Source: Methanosarcina sp. ERenArc_MAG2 (GTDB lineage Archaea; Halobacteriota; Methanosarcinia; Methanosarcinales; Methanosarcinaceae). Taken from it: a DNA stretch of 64,000 nt. This document shows positions 56,158-64,000 of the stretch, one piece after another. A program made the position numbers and the translations under genes. Every line of letters begins with the position of its first letter. The stretch's first letter is position 1. The notes under the pieces are model-generated. The model was not told the origin of the DNA. It was given only the letters and a program-made list of their open reading frames with translations, and did no database searches. The stretch spans positions 1 to 64,000 of the forward strand of contig JAMXHR010000018.1 of NCBI GenBank assembly GCA_023955635.1, in the 5' to 3' direction.

Positions 56158-58579
56158 ATGAAACAGGATATGTCAAGTGCCGACGTTGCTGCAGTCGTTG
56201 CCGAGCTGTCAGCGGGTCCTAAATCCATTATTGATGCGAAGGTAGGGAAGATCTACCAGCCAGCAAGTGGGGAGATCCGCATCAACCTTTACGTTTATCA
56301 CCATGGCAGGGACAACCTGGTTATTGAGGTTGGGAAGCGCATCCATCTAAGTAAAAACTTCAGGGTAAGCCCCACGCTTCCGCAGGCTTTTCCAATGCTG
56401 CTTAGAAAATACCTGTCTGGGGGCAGGATCATGTCTGTAGAGCAGCATGACTTTGACAGGATCGTGAAAATCGGGATCGAGAGGGCAGGAGTCAGAAACA
56501 CTCTTATTGTGGAGCTTTTTGCTCGGGGAAACTTGCTTATTGTTGATTCGGAAAACAAGATTATCCTGCCCATGAATCCTGTGACTCTAAAGGACAGGCG
56601 GCTTCGGAGTGGAGAAATTTACGAGTTGCCGGTGGCACAGATGAGTCCGGTAGAGGCTAAGGTTTCTGACCTTATGGAGGCTTTTTCCAGATCTACGGCT
56701 GATATTGTCCGGACGATTGCCACAAGATTCAATCTGGGGGAGTTCTGGCAGAAGAAGTTTGTGCCAGGGCAGGAATTGATAAATCAAAGTCTGCAAAGGA
56801 AGCAACTGAAGAAGACGCTGCCGGACTCTGCAGTGCTATGCAGGAACTCTTTTCTCCGCTCTTCAGTGGGAGGGTGGCAGGTAAGAGAGAGGAAAAACAG
56901 AACCCGGAATTGAACCTGAGGCTGAAATTGAACCCGAGGCTGAAATTGAACCTGAAGTTGAAATCGAACCCGAAGCTGAGGTTGAATCTGAAGTTGAAAT
57001 TGAACCACAGGCTGGAATTGAAGCCGAAATTAAACCTCAAATTGGAGTTGAAACCGAAGCTCCTAAACTCAAACCCCAGCACGTGAAAAAAGAAATTAAC
57101 GGAAAGATGGAAACTTTCGATGTGCTGCCTTTTGACCTTATTCGCTACTCGGGATTTGAAAAAGAATATTTCGACTCATTTAATACTGCACTTGATGAGT
57201 TTTTCGGGAAAAAGGCTCTGGAACAGGTTGCAGAGGTAAAAGAAGCTGAGAAAAAAGAGAAAAACCTTGGCGTCTTCGAACGGCGGCTTCTCCAGCAGGA
57301 AGAGAGCCTTGCGAAGTTCGAAAAAGAGATTGAGAAGAACAATACAATTGCAGAAATTGTTTATGCAAATTACCAGCTTATCGAAGAGCTTTTTTCCGTA
57401 CTCAACGGTGCAAGGGCAAAAGGTTACTCCTGGGACGAGATCCGCTCTATCCTGAAACAGGCAAAAAAGACCGTGCCTGCTGCGCAAAATATTACAAATA
57501 TTGACCAGAAAACCGGCACTGTAACTGTGGAACTTGATGGGAAGAGCGTCAACCTTGACATCAGGAAGACAGTGCCTCAGAATGCTCAGGAATATTATGA
57601 AAAGGTCAAAAAATTCAGCAAAAAGAAGGAAGGCGCGCTCAAAGCTATCGAAGATACCAAAAAGGCTATGGTGAAAAAGGCCGCATCGAAGGCTGCAAAG
57701 GCAGGGAGAAAACTGCTGGCTTCCCGGAAAAAGCACTGGTATGACAGGTTCAGGTGGTTCGTGTCCTCAGACGGTTTCCTGGTTGTGGGCGGCAGGGATG
57801 TAGATACCAACGAGGAAGTTTTCAAAAAATACATGGAAAAGAGGGATATCGTGTTCCACACCCAGACGCCTGGTGCTCCCCTTACGGTTATCAAGACCGG
57901 GGGAGAAGAGGTTCCCGAATCTACTCTGCAGGAGGCTGCACAGTTTTCAGTTTCTTATTCCAGCCTCTGGAAAGCCGGGCATTTCAGCGGGGACTGCTAC
58001 TGGGTCAAAGCCGAGCAGGTCACAAAAACCCCGGAATCCGGAGAGTATGTGAAGAAAGGGGCTTTTATCATTCGTGGAGAACGTAATTACTTCAAGGACG
58101 TGCCTCTTGGCATTGCAGTCGGGCTTGAACTCAAAGGCGAAACAAGGGTAATAGGCGGGCCTATATCTGCTGTCCGGAAACAGGGCGATTATATTCTGGA
58201 AGTGGTTCCCGGTACTTTTAACCAGAATGACATTTCGAAAAAGATCTATAGGATTTATGCGGACGAACTCAATGATCCCCGTTTCGTAAAGCAGATCGCA
58301 TCCCCTGACCTGGTTACCATGATGATCCCTCCCGGAGAATCGGACTTAAAGAGACAGAAGCCGGAAAGGAAGGGACAGAGAACCGAACCTGAAGGAAAAG
58401 AATACGGAACTCCTGAAGTAGAAGGCGAACCCGAAGACATCGGGGAAGAAATTGAAGAGGAATTCGGAGATGAATTCGGAAACGAATTTGAAGAGGAAGC
58501 CGGAGAAAAAGTCGAAGAAGATATTAAAGGGGGACTTGAAGAGGAATCAGAAAAGGAAGTGAAGAGAGGATCGGAATGA
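56158..58579 (+). CDS. rqcH: RqcH/NEMF-type ribosome quality-control protein, two apparent frameshifts
   Basis: MKQDMSSADVAAVVAELSAG begins the NFACT-N domain. The frame is lost at NLGE in a G5 run near 56741; with six G it runs GVLAEEVCARAGIDKSKSAK to AGKREEKQNPE. A second missing base (CCGGAATTG) then opens an acidic repeat of the kind EPEAEIEPEAEIE (about 45 residues). The rest, from VKKEINGKMETFDVLPFDLI, holds coiled coils and the NFACT-R domain (WYDRFRWFVSSDGFLVVGGR, KRDIVFHTQTPGAPLTVIKT). Roughly 807 residues. It binds stalled large subunits and adds C-terminal tails. The next gene is pelA, which works in the same process. Confidence 0.9.
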
Positions 58580-58595
58580 ATGGAGTGGAAAAGGT

Positions 58596-59648
58596 ATGAG
58601 AGTTACAAACCGTTCCCTTAAGGGAAGGGAAGGGGAAATTGCAGTAACAGCCGAAACCCTCGACGACCTCTGGCATCTGAAATATATTATTGAAAAAGGT
58701 GACCTTGTTTTTGCGGTTACCAAGCGAAAGGCTGATACAGCAAGTGACAAAATTCGCCCTGAGAAGGTTGAGAAAGTAAAGGTCAGGCTCGGGATAAGGG
58801 TTGATGAAATGGAGTTTCACAAGTTTGCAAACAGGCTGAGAATACATGGCATGATCGAGCAAGGAATGGACGTGAGCTCCTATCACACCTTCAATATCGA
58901 AATCGGGACTAATCTTTCCATTATCAAAGAGCACTGGAAGAATGACCAGCTACAGCGGATTCTGGATGCCGAAGAGGCTTCGAAGCGCCCGAAGGTCGTT
59001 ATGGTTGCAGTGGAAGAAGGTGATGCAGATATCGGCTTTGTTCACCATTATGGGATAGAGATTTATTCCCATATCCGGCAGTCTTCAGGAAAACGGGAAA
59101 CGAGCTTAAGAAACGAGTTTTTCAGGGAAATTGTTGAACAGCTCAGGCACGCTGTTCCTGAAGACGCATCTATAGTTATTGCAGGACCGGGATTTACCAA
59201 AGATGATTTCTTGAAGTATTTCCATGAAACCGAGCCTGCCATGGCTTCAAAAGCCCTGACCGAAGATACATCCATGATCGGAATGTCCGGTTTTCAGGAA
59301 GTTCTCCGCAGAGGTGCAGTTGACAGGATCATGCAGGAATCCCGCATAGCCCGCGAATCAGCCCTTATGGAAGACCTTATCCGGGAAATCTCAATGGATG
59401 GCAAAGCTGCCTATGGTTTTGCAGATGTTAAAAATGCTCTTGGTTATGGGGCTGTCGAAACTCTGCTTATTGCTGACGAAACCCTGAGGGAAGGGCGCGA
59501 AAAAGGGGAAGATGTCAACAAACTGCTCATGGAAATCGAACAGGCCCAGGGAAAAGTTGTTGTTTTCAGCACGACCTTTGAGCCCGGAGAAAAACTTCAT
59601 AAATTGGGAGGAATTGCGGCTCTTCTCCGTTTCAAAGTGAGGGGCTAA
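58596..59648 (+). CDS. pelA: Pelota (aDom34) ribosome rescue factor
   Basis: 350 residues, intact. MRVTNRSLKGREGEIAVTAE, ETLDDLWHLKYIIEKGDLVF, the middle domain with KVVMVAVEEGDADIGFVHHY, and the C-terminal NALGYGAVETLLIADETLRE. Pelota enters the empty A site of stalled ribosomes and, with aEF1-alpha and ABCE1, splits them. It lies 16 bases after rqcH, so both ribosome rescue genes share a transcript. Confidence 0.97.
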   Translation: MRVTNRSLKGREGEIAVTAETLDDLWHLKYIIEKGDLVFAVTKRKADTASDKIRPEKVEKVKVRLGIRVDEMEFHKFANRLRIHGMIEQGMDVSSYHTFNIEIGTNLSIIKEHWKNDQLQRILDAEEASKRPKVVMVAVEEGDADIGFVHHYGIEIYSHIRQSSGKRETSLRNEFFREIVEQLRHAVPEDASIVIAGPGFTKDDFLKYFHETEPAMASKALTEDTSMIGMSGFQEVLRRGAVDRIMQESRIARESALMEDLIREISMDGKAAYGFADVKNALGYGAVETLLIADETLREGREKGEDVNKLLMEIEQAQGKVVVFSTTFEPGEKLHKLGGIAALLRFKVRG

Positions 59649-59818
59649 TTATATCTGAGCCTGTGTGTCCTTCAGCTCCAGGCTCTTTTATCTGTTTATT
59701 ACATCGGAGCGCGAGGGTCACGAATACTCCGACCTTCAAAGGTCGTCATACAATTACATTCAGTATCACTTAAATTCCTTCTTTTTCAATTTAAAGGCTT
59801 TAACCTCCTTATTTTTCA

Positions 59819-60014
59819 CCCTACTTTGACAGAAGCATACATTTTTTAATGTATAAATAGGCTTCATGCTTCTGTTTTATTCATACAGTTCAAATTTGTA
59901 TTATATGGTTATTGATTTTTGACATGTGTAATTTTACCTAACTGTAATACGTCAATGCAACGTGTTTTTTGTATGAAAATAATGAATAAATTAGCATAAT
60001 ATGTCAAAGTCGGG
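59819..60014. mobile_element. MITE family A, copy 2 (196 bp)
   Basis: The ends are CCCTACTTTGACAG and the complement of ATGTCAAAGTCGGG, matching copy 1 at 29800-29994. The flanking six-mers (TTTTCA and TTTTTA) agree at five of six positions. The inner hairpin has changed from TGTCTGAAG/CTTCAGACA to TGTATAAAT/ATTCATACA, keeping the pairing, which suggests that structure matters. Confidence 0.75.
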
Positions 60015-60267
60015 TTTTTACGCATTTTTGCCTTTTACTTGAATTGTCAGACAGTCTGTTTGAGGTAGAATGGCAGGTGAAACTTGATTTTTCATTTTTT
60101 ATTTTATTTGTTATTAATCATATTTTTAGTTTTAATTCGTAAAATTTATTAACTACTTAGATTTATTTGTTGTTACTTTTTATGAAATATATAACACCAT
60201 TTATTGATGTTTTCTTGCTTATTGTGTTTAAATGTTGATAACAAAAGAAAAAGAGTGATAATACATT

Positions 60268-62476
60268 ATGAAACCCAATATCCAAAGAACTTTGTTTTCA
60301 CTTTTTGTTTCATTTATAGTCTGTTTGATGCTTGCCCCTTCGGGTTTTGCAGCTCCGGCTCCAGTTATCTCTGGATTTCCTTTTGACACCAATGAAACCT
60401 TATCTGACGGTTTTAGCTGGAATGCGACCACTTTTAGCGGTTTTAACTACCCTGTAAATAAACACAAGGACTTTGTAGCTTCTGAAAACTGGTGGGGCGA
60501 ACGCCTTCAGTATGTCGAAAAAGACGGGCAGTCTGAACTTGGCAAAGGCACCCCCGGAAACCACGTAATAGGCGAAGAAGAACTTGTGTACTCTACACGT
60601 CCGTTTTCCTCCAAATATGAACTTGTTTCCGACCTTGAACTGAACGCCAATACAACTCCTAAGGAGCTTGGTGGGATGTTCTACTATAAGCTCCCCTGGT
60701 TTGGAAAACCATATGTTACCGTTGGAAACGACTCCACCCAGCTCGCAAACCTTGTAGTTTCTCAGACTTCTAGCGAGAAAAAACATTAAAGGCCGGAGAT
60801 TCCTGGGATCTTGGGAGTAATTATTCTCTGGTAGTTAACCAGGTTGACGTTGAGGGCGAAAAGGTATGGTTTGCACTATATAAAAACGGGGAAGAACTCG
60901 AGTCAGGAATTGTAAATACAAATGGAAATGTTACTGATAAAACCTTTACTGCAACTGCGGATTTCGGAGACAAAAAAGACCAGCTTTACTTTATCACTTA
61001 CGTAGATACTGTATTCACAAGTGCTGCTGATTCCTTTGCAGTCTTTAAGTATACCTGGCTCATTGACAAAGATGACGTGATGCTTATCAAGAACGGAGAT
61101 GAATATCAGGGTTTTGAAGTAAAGGAATCTTCAGAAAGTGAGATCGTCCTGAAAAATTCAAAATCTATCACTCTGAATCTTGATAAGGATAAAAAGACTT
61201 ATTTCACAGATTCCTGGTATTTCCAGACCTCAGATGAAGGTAAGGGAAGCACTTCTCCGCAAGGCTATATTATCTATCCTGCAAAAGAGCTTAGCAGCCC
61301 TGGAAATTACACTTTAAGAGGTTTTCCTTTTGACACCAATGAAACCTTATCTGACGGTTTTGGCTGGAATGCGGCCACTTTTGGCGGCTTTAATTATCCT
61401 GTAAACAAACACAAGGACTTTGTAGCTTCTGAAAACTGGTGGGGTGAACGCCTTCAATATGTCGAAAAAGATGGCCAGAATGAACTAGGAAATAGCAATC
61501 CTGGAAACCATGTGATAGGAGAAGAAGAACTTGTGTACTCTACACGTCCGTTTTCCTCCAAATATGAACTTGTTTCCGACCTTGAACTGAACGCCAATAC
61601 AACTCCTAAGGAGCTTGGTGGGATGTTCTACTATAAGCTCCCTGGTTTGGAAAACCGTATGTTACCGTTGGAAACGACTCCACCCAGCTCGCAAACCTTG
61701 TAGTTTCTCAGACTTCTAGCGAGAAAAAAACATTAAAGGCCGGAGATTCCTGGGATCTTGGGAGTAATTATTCTCTGGTAGTTAACCAGGTTGACGTTGA
61801 GGGCGAAAAGGTATGGTTCACGCTATGTAAAAACGGGGAAGAACTCGAATCAGGAATTGTAAATACAAATGGGAATGTTACTGATAAAACCTTTACTGCA
61901 ACTGCGGATTTCGGAGACAAAAAAGACCAGCTTTACTTTATCACTTATGTAGATACTGTATTCACAAGTGCTGCCTATTCCTTTGCAGTCTTCAAGTATA
62001 CCTGGCTCATCGATAAAAATAATGTGATGCTTATCGAAAATGGAGACGAATATCAGGATTTTGAGGTAAAGGAATCTTCAGAAAGTGAGATCGTCCTGAA
62101 AAATTCAAAATCTATCACTCTGAATCTTGATAAGGATAAAAAGACTTATTTCACAGATTCCTGGTATTTCCAGACCTCAGATGAAGGTAAGGGAAGCACT
62201 TCTCCGGAAGGGTATATTATCTATCCAGCAACCGACGTTATTGTAGAAGATAATGTTTCAGGCATCAATAATTCTGAAAATGTATCGAATGAGTCTGTAC
62301 CCTCTACGCACTCTCCTCTTATCGAGAGTAAGCCTGACGATTTAAAAGATGGTAGCAGTAGTCTTCCTGAGGAAAAAGCCGGAACAGAAACTCCCGCAAA
62401 AACGTCTGGTTTCGAGGTGCTTGCAGGAGTTTTCGGAATAACTCTTTGTCAGACTTTTCTAAAAAGGAGGGGTTAA
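60268..62476 (+). CDS. S-layer protein, two DUF1608 domains, two apparent frameshifts
   Basis: Signal peptide (LFVSFIVCLMLAPSGFAAPA), two near-identical halves, and a C-terminal anchor (KTSGFEVLAGVFGITLC, then KRRG). Each half starts GFPFDTNETLSDGF and ends TSDEGKGSTSP. Half 1 breaks at SEKK, where six A stand in place of seven; half 2 has all seven. Half 2 breaks at KLP, where three C stand in place of four; half 1 has all four. The corrected protein has about 737 residues, as for the main surface-layer protein of Methanosarcina, and forms the outer lattice. A Ser/Asn-rich stalk precedes the anchor. Confidence 0.93.
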
Positions 62477-62699
62477 GAGAATTATCTTGAAAATTTTAAT
62501 TAAAAAAGAGTGTTCTCTTTAAATCCCCCCTTTTTTCTCTTCCTTTTTCTCTTCTTTTTTCTTGGTATGAAAGTGCTTTCAAGTGCTTCCATTTATTTGG
62601 GCATATTATTTGAAGAATATCATGTGCGTTTTTTCAGTTAATTCTCTTTACATTTTTAACCTTATAACTGTTTTCTGATCTCTGTTAACTGATTCGTTG

Positions 62700-63418
62700 T
62701 TAAATCAGGAGAATGGCAATAAACCCACTTAAAAATATTCCGTCAAACGTTCCTGCTCCCCCTATACTTGCAATCGGAGCTCCCAGGTTCCTGATTTTTC
62801 TCAGGTTAAGGAGGTCGGCTCCTATTAAGGTTCCGAGCACTCCTCCTACATAGGCAGTGACAACGCGGCACTGGTCAATCGGACAGTCCGGAATTTGAAA
62901 AACTGAAGTCAGCAGGATCGCAGCAAGGGCAGCCGTAAGTGGTGGAACCAATGCAGGCGTCGCGATTCCTAGCCCTCGAATTGGCCTTGCTATGGAATAG
63001 GTTATGATTGTAACTATTAAGACCCCAGCCCCTGCAAGAAGGAGAGATGACGGGAATTTTGTAAGGAGATAGGCTGAAATCAGGACAGGGATGATTGCTC
63101 CTCCTACATTGACGGCAATTGTTGTTTCGTTTCTTGTCATGCGCCGGATTGGGACCCTGTAAGAAACACCAAAAACACGGACATAGCTATCTCTAATTAC
63201 CGGAATTTCGGACTTCAGGGTTGCCACAGGAATATTGATGCTGCTTCCGACAAGGGACAGTACCAGAATAAGGAGTGCATCCCCTGTAGAGAAGCCAATT
63301 TTCATAAAGGCGGAAATAATAACTCCAAAAAGAGAAAACCAAGTCCGAAGATTAGAATAAGAATTAAAAGAAGAAGGAATGTAAGGCTAAAAGGAATGTA
63401 AAAAAGTTGCCTTCTCAT
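62700..63418 (-). CDS. DUF1614 integral membrane protein, apparent frameshift
   Basis: The N-terminal frame from ATG 63418 gives MRRQLFYIPFSLTFLLLLIL and LIFGLGFLF; one more T in the T5 run near 63324 joins it to GVIISAFMKIGFSTGDALLI and the rest. About 240 residues with six or so transmembrane helices (NVGGAIIPVLISAYLLTKFP, ALVPPLTAALAAILLTSV). A DCPIDQCR loop lies outside. GGTGAG precedes the ATG. DUF1614 proteins are found in many archaea and bacteria; their function is unknown to me. Ends about 220 bases from the S-layer gene, facing it. Confidence 0.78.
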
Positions 63419-63598
63419 GAACTCACCCTACTTTCTTAATTTCTCTGCACATTGAGAAATATATTTTCTTCATGAATCTCTGTATTTTTTATCTCTATAC
63501 TTTATTGAAAATATCCGGTCTTTAACAGTCTGCAATTAAACATTTCTGCGGTGCGATTAAATTTTTTATTATCATGTTCAGATTTTTTGTTATCATGT

Positions 63599-64000
63599 TC
63601 AGATGTATCTTATTGCAGACTTCATGCATTCCATGCAGATTATTTCTTTCGCATCTTTATATATTCTGAGAACTCCACCTGACTCTGATATTGTAACTGC
63701 GATCGCAACCGTATCTCTGCTGATTGCGGCTGCTGAAACATGCCTGCCCCCCAGTCCCTTTTCGATATCTACGTTTTTCCCATCAACATCAAGGTAGCGC
63801 CCTGCTGCATGAATAATGCCTGATTCATCTACCACAAAAACTCCATCAAGCTGGGCAAATTCTTTTATGGACTCCCAATTTCTCCTGTCAAGGACATTCC
63901 GGTAAATTTCATCGTGGCCTGCATAAGGATTAAGGATTATTTGGTGAGAGCGTTTCAGGACCTCTTCGGAATCCCCTATAATAAAGGCAGTTCCTATTTT
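63599..64000 (-). CDS. dacZ: Diadenylate cyclase DacZ, C-terminal part (cut by the window edge)
   Basis: The last 133 codons are present and the frame is open to the window edge. LDGVFVVDESG matches the DGA-type motif and GGRHVSAAAISRDT the RHR-type motif of the DAC domain that makes c-di-AMP from two ATP. The ending ECMKSAIRYI is typical of the archaeal DacZ. The N-terminal domain lies beyond the window. In archaea c-di-AMP is needed for osmotic balance. Confidence 0.88.
   Translation of the reverse strand, partial: KIGTAFIIGDSEEVLKRSHQIILNPYAGHDEIYRNVLDRRNWESIKEFAQLDGVFVVDESGIIHAAGRYLDVDGKNVDIEKGLGGRHVSAAAISRDTVAIAVTISESGGVLRIYKDAKEIICMECMKSAIRYI

Noticed and set aside
56729..57086. Phe/Asn-rich minus-strand frames opposite the acidic repeat of rqcH
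   Set aside because: They mirror the Glu/Pro repeat of the coding strand and are low-complexity shadows.
57083..58579. Separate gene starting at 57083
   Set aside because: It is the C-terminal part of RqcH in another frame; two one-base gaps link it to 56158.

Overview
The window is from a methanogenic archaeon of the genus Methanosarcina or a very close relative. Support comes from the β-RFAP synthase of methanopterin biosynthesis, formylmethanofuran-dehydrogenase-related genes, a DUF1608-type S-layer protein, a DacZ-type diadenylate cyclase, bacterial-type GroES/GroEL inside an otherwise archaeal gene set (aIF2-alpha, L44e, S27e, Nop5, fibrillarin, Nop10, PriS, GINS, Pelota), DUF1638/DUF2149/DUF2162 proteins, and many insertion sequences.

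Layout. 0-5.5 kb: FmdE-like protein, TrmO, and a secreted, membrane-anchored CobN-like chelatase. 6-12 kb: an accessory stretch with two IS1-family elements, a MULE-like transposase, two paralogous 58-residue proteins, hairpin repeats and an integrase scrap. 12-16 kb: DUF1638, then DUF2162-MotA/ExbB-DUF2149 on the minus strand, divergent from an ArsR-type regulator; with the CobN-like gene these resemble a dispersed HmuSTUV-type set. 16-20 kb: mptG-nop5-flpA, a DUF2953 protein and a GerW-like protein. 20-29.5 kb: a beta-helix surface protein beside its decayed duplicate, hydrolase plus phosphoribosyltransferase, an IS1634-family element with perfect target duplication, a broken lipoprotein, and two PRC-barrel genes. 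30-37 kb: DUF362 ferredoxin protein, HTH regulator, groES-groEL, an RNase H-like protein, an aminotransferase. 37.9-42.3 kb: a secreted protein, then nested mobile DNA (two MITEs, and an IS1 copy split by an ISAzo13-family element). 42.3-46.2 kb: intron-containing tRNA-Trp, Mop protein, acetyltransferase, another MITE, an unusual FwdB paralog, tRNA-Ser. 46.4-52.3 kb: EndoQ, PAC2, the L44e-S27e-aIF2alpha-Nop10 operon, and PriS-GINS. 52.6-55.8 kb: a conflict-type module (FGE-fold protein, EACC1-like protein, caspase-FGE fusion). 56-64 kb: rqcH-pelA ribosome rescue pair, a MITE, the S-layer gene, DUF1614, and a partial dacZ.

The most interesting content is the 52.6-55.8 kb module. The C-terminal ends of both FGE-fold proteins look like variable regions of diversity-generating retroelements: conserved framework codons alternate with variable positions that nearly all use NNY codons. 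No reverse transcriptase or template repeat lies in the window. Other points of note are an FwdB paralog whose active-site Cys and His are replaced by Gly and Asn, a tRNA-Trp intron carrying a complete C/D guide, a conserved A7 recoding site in all three IS1 copies, and four kinds of small inverted-repeat element.

Quality caveat. At least 20 genes, including indispensable ones (fibrillarin, PriS, GINS, GroES), carry apparent frameshifts. Nearly all are explained by one missing base, usually in a homopolymer. The S-layer gene gives an internal control, because each of its two near-identical halves keeps the base the other has lost. I therefore treat most broken genes here as intact genes with sequencing deletions and give full-length coordinates.
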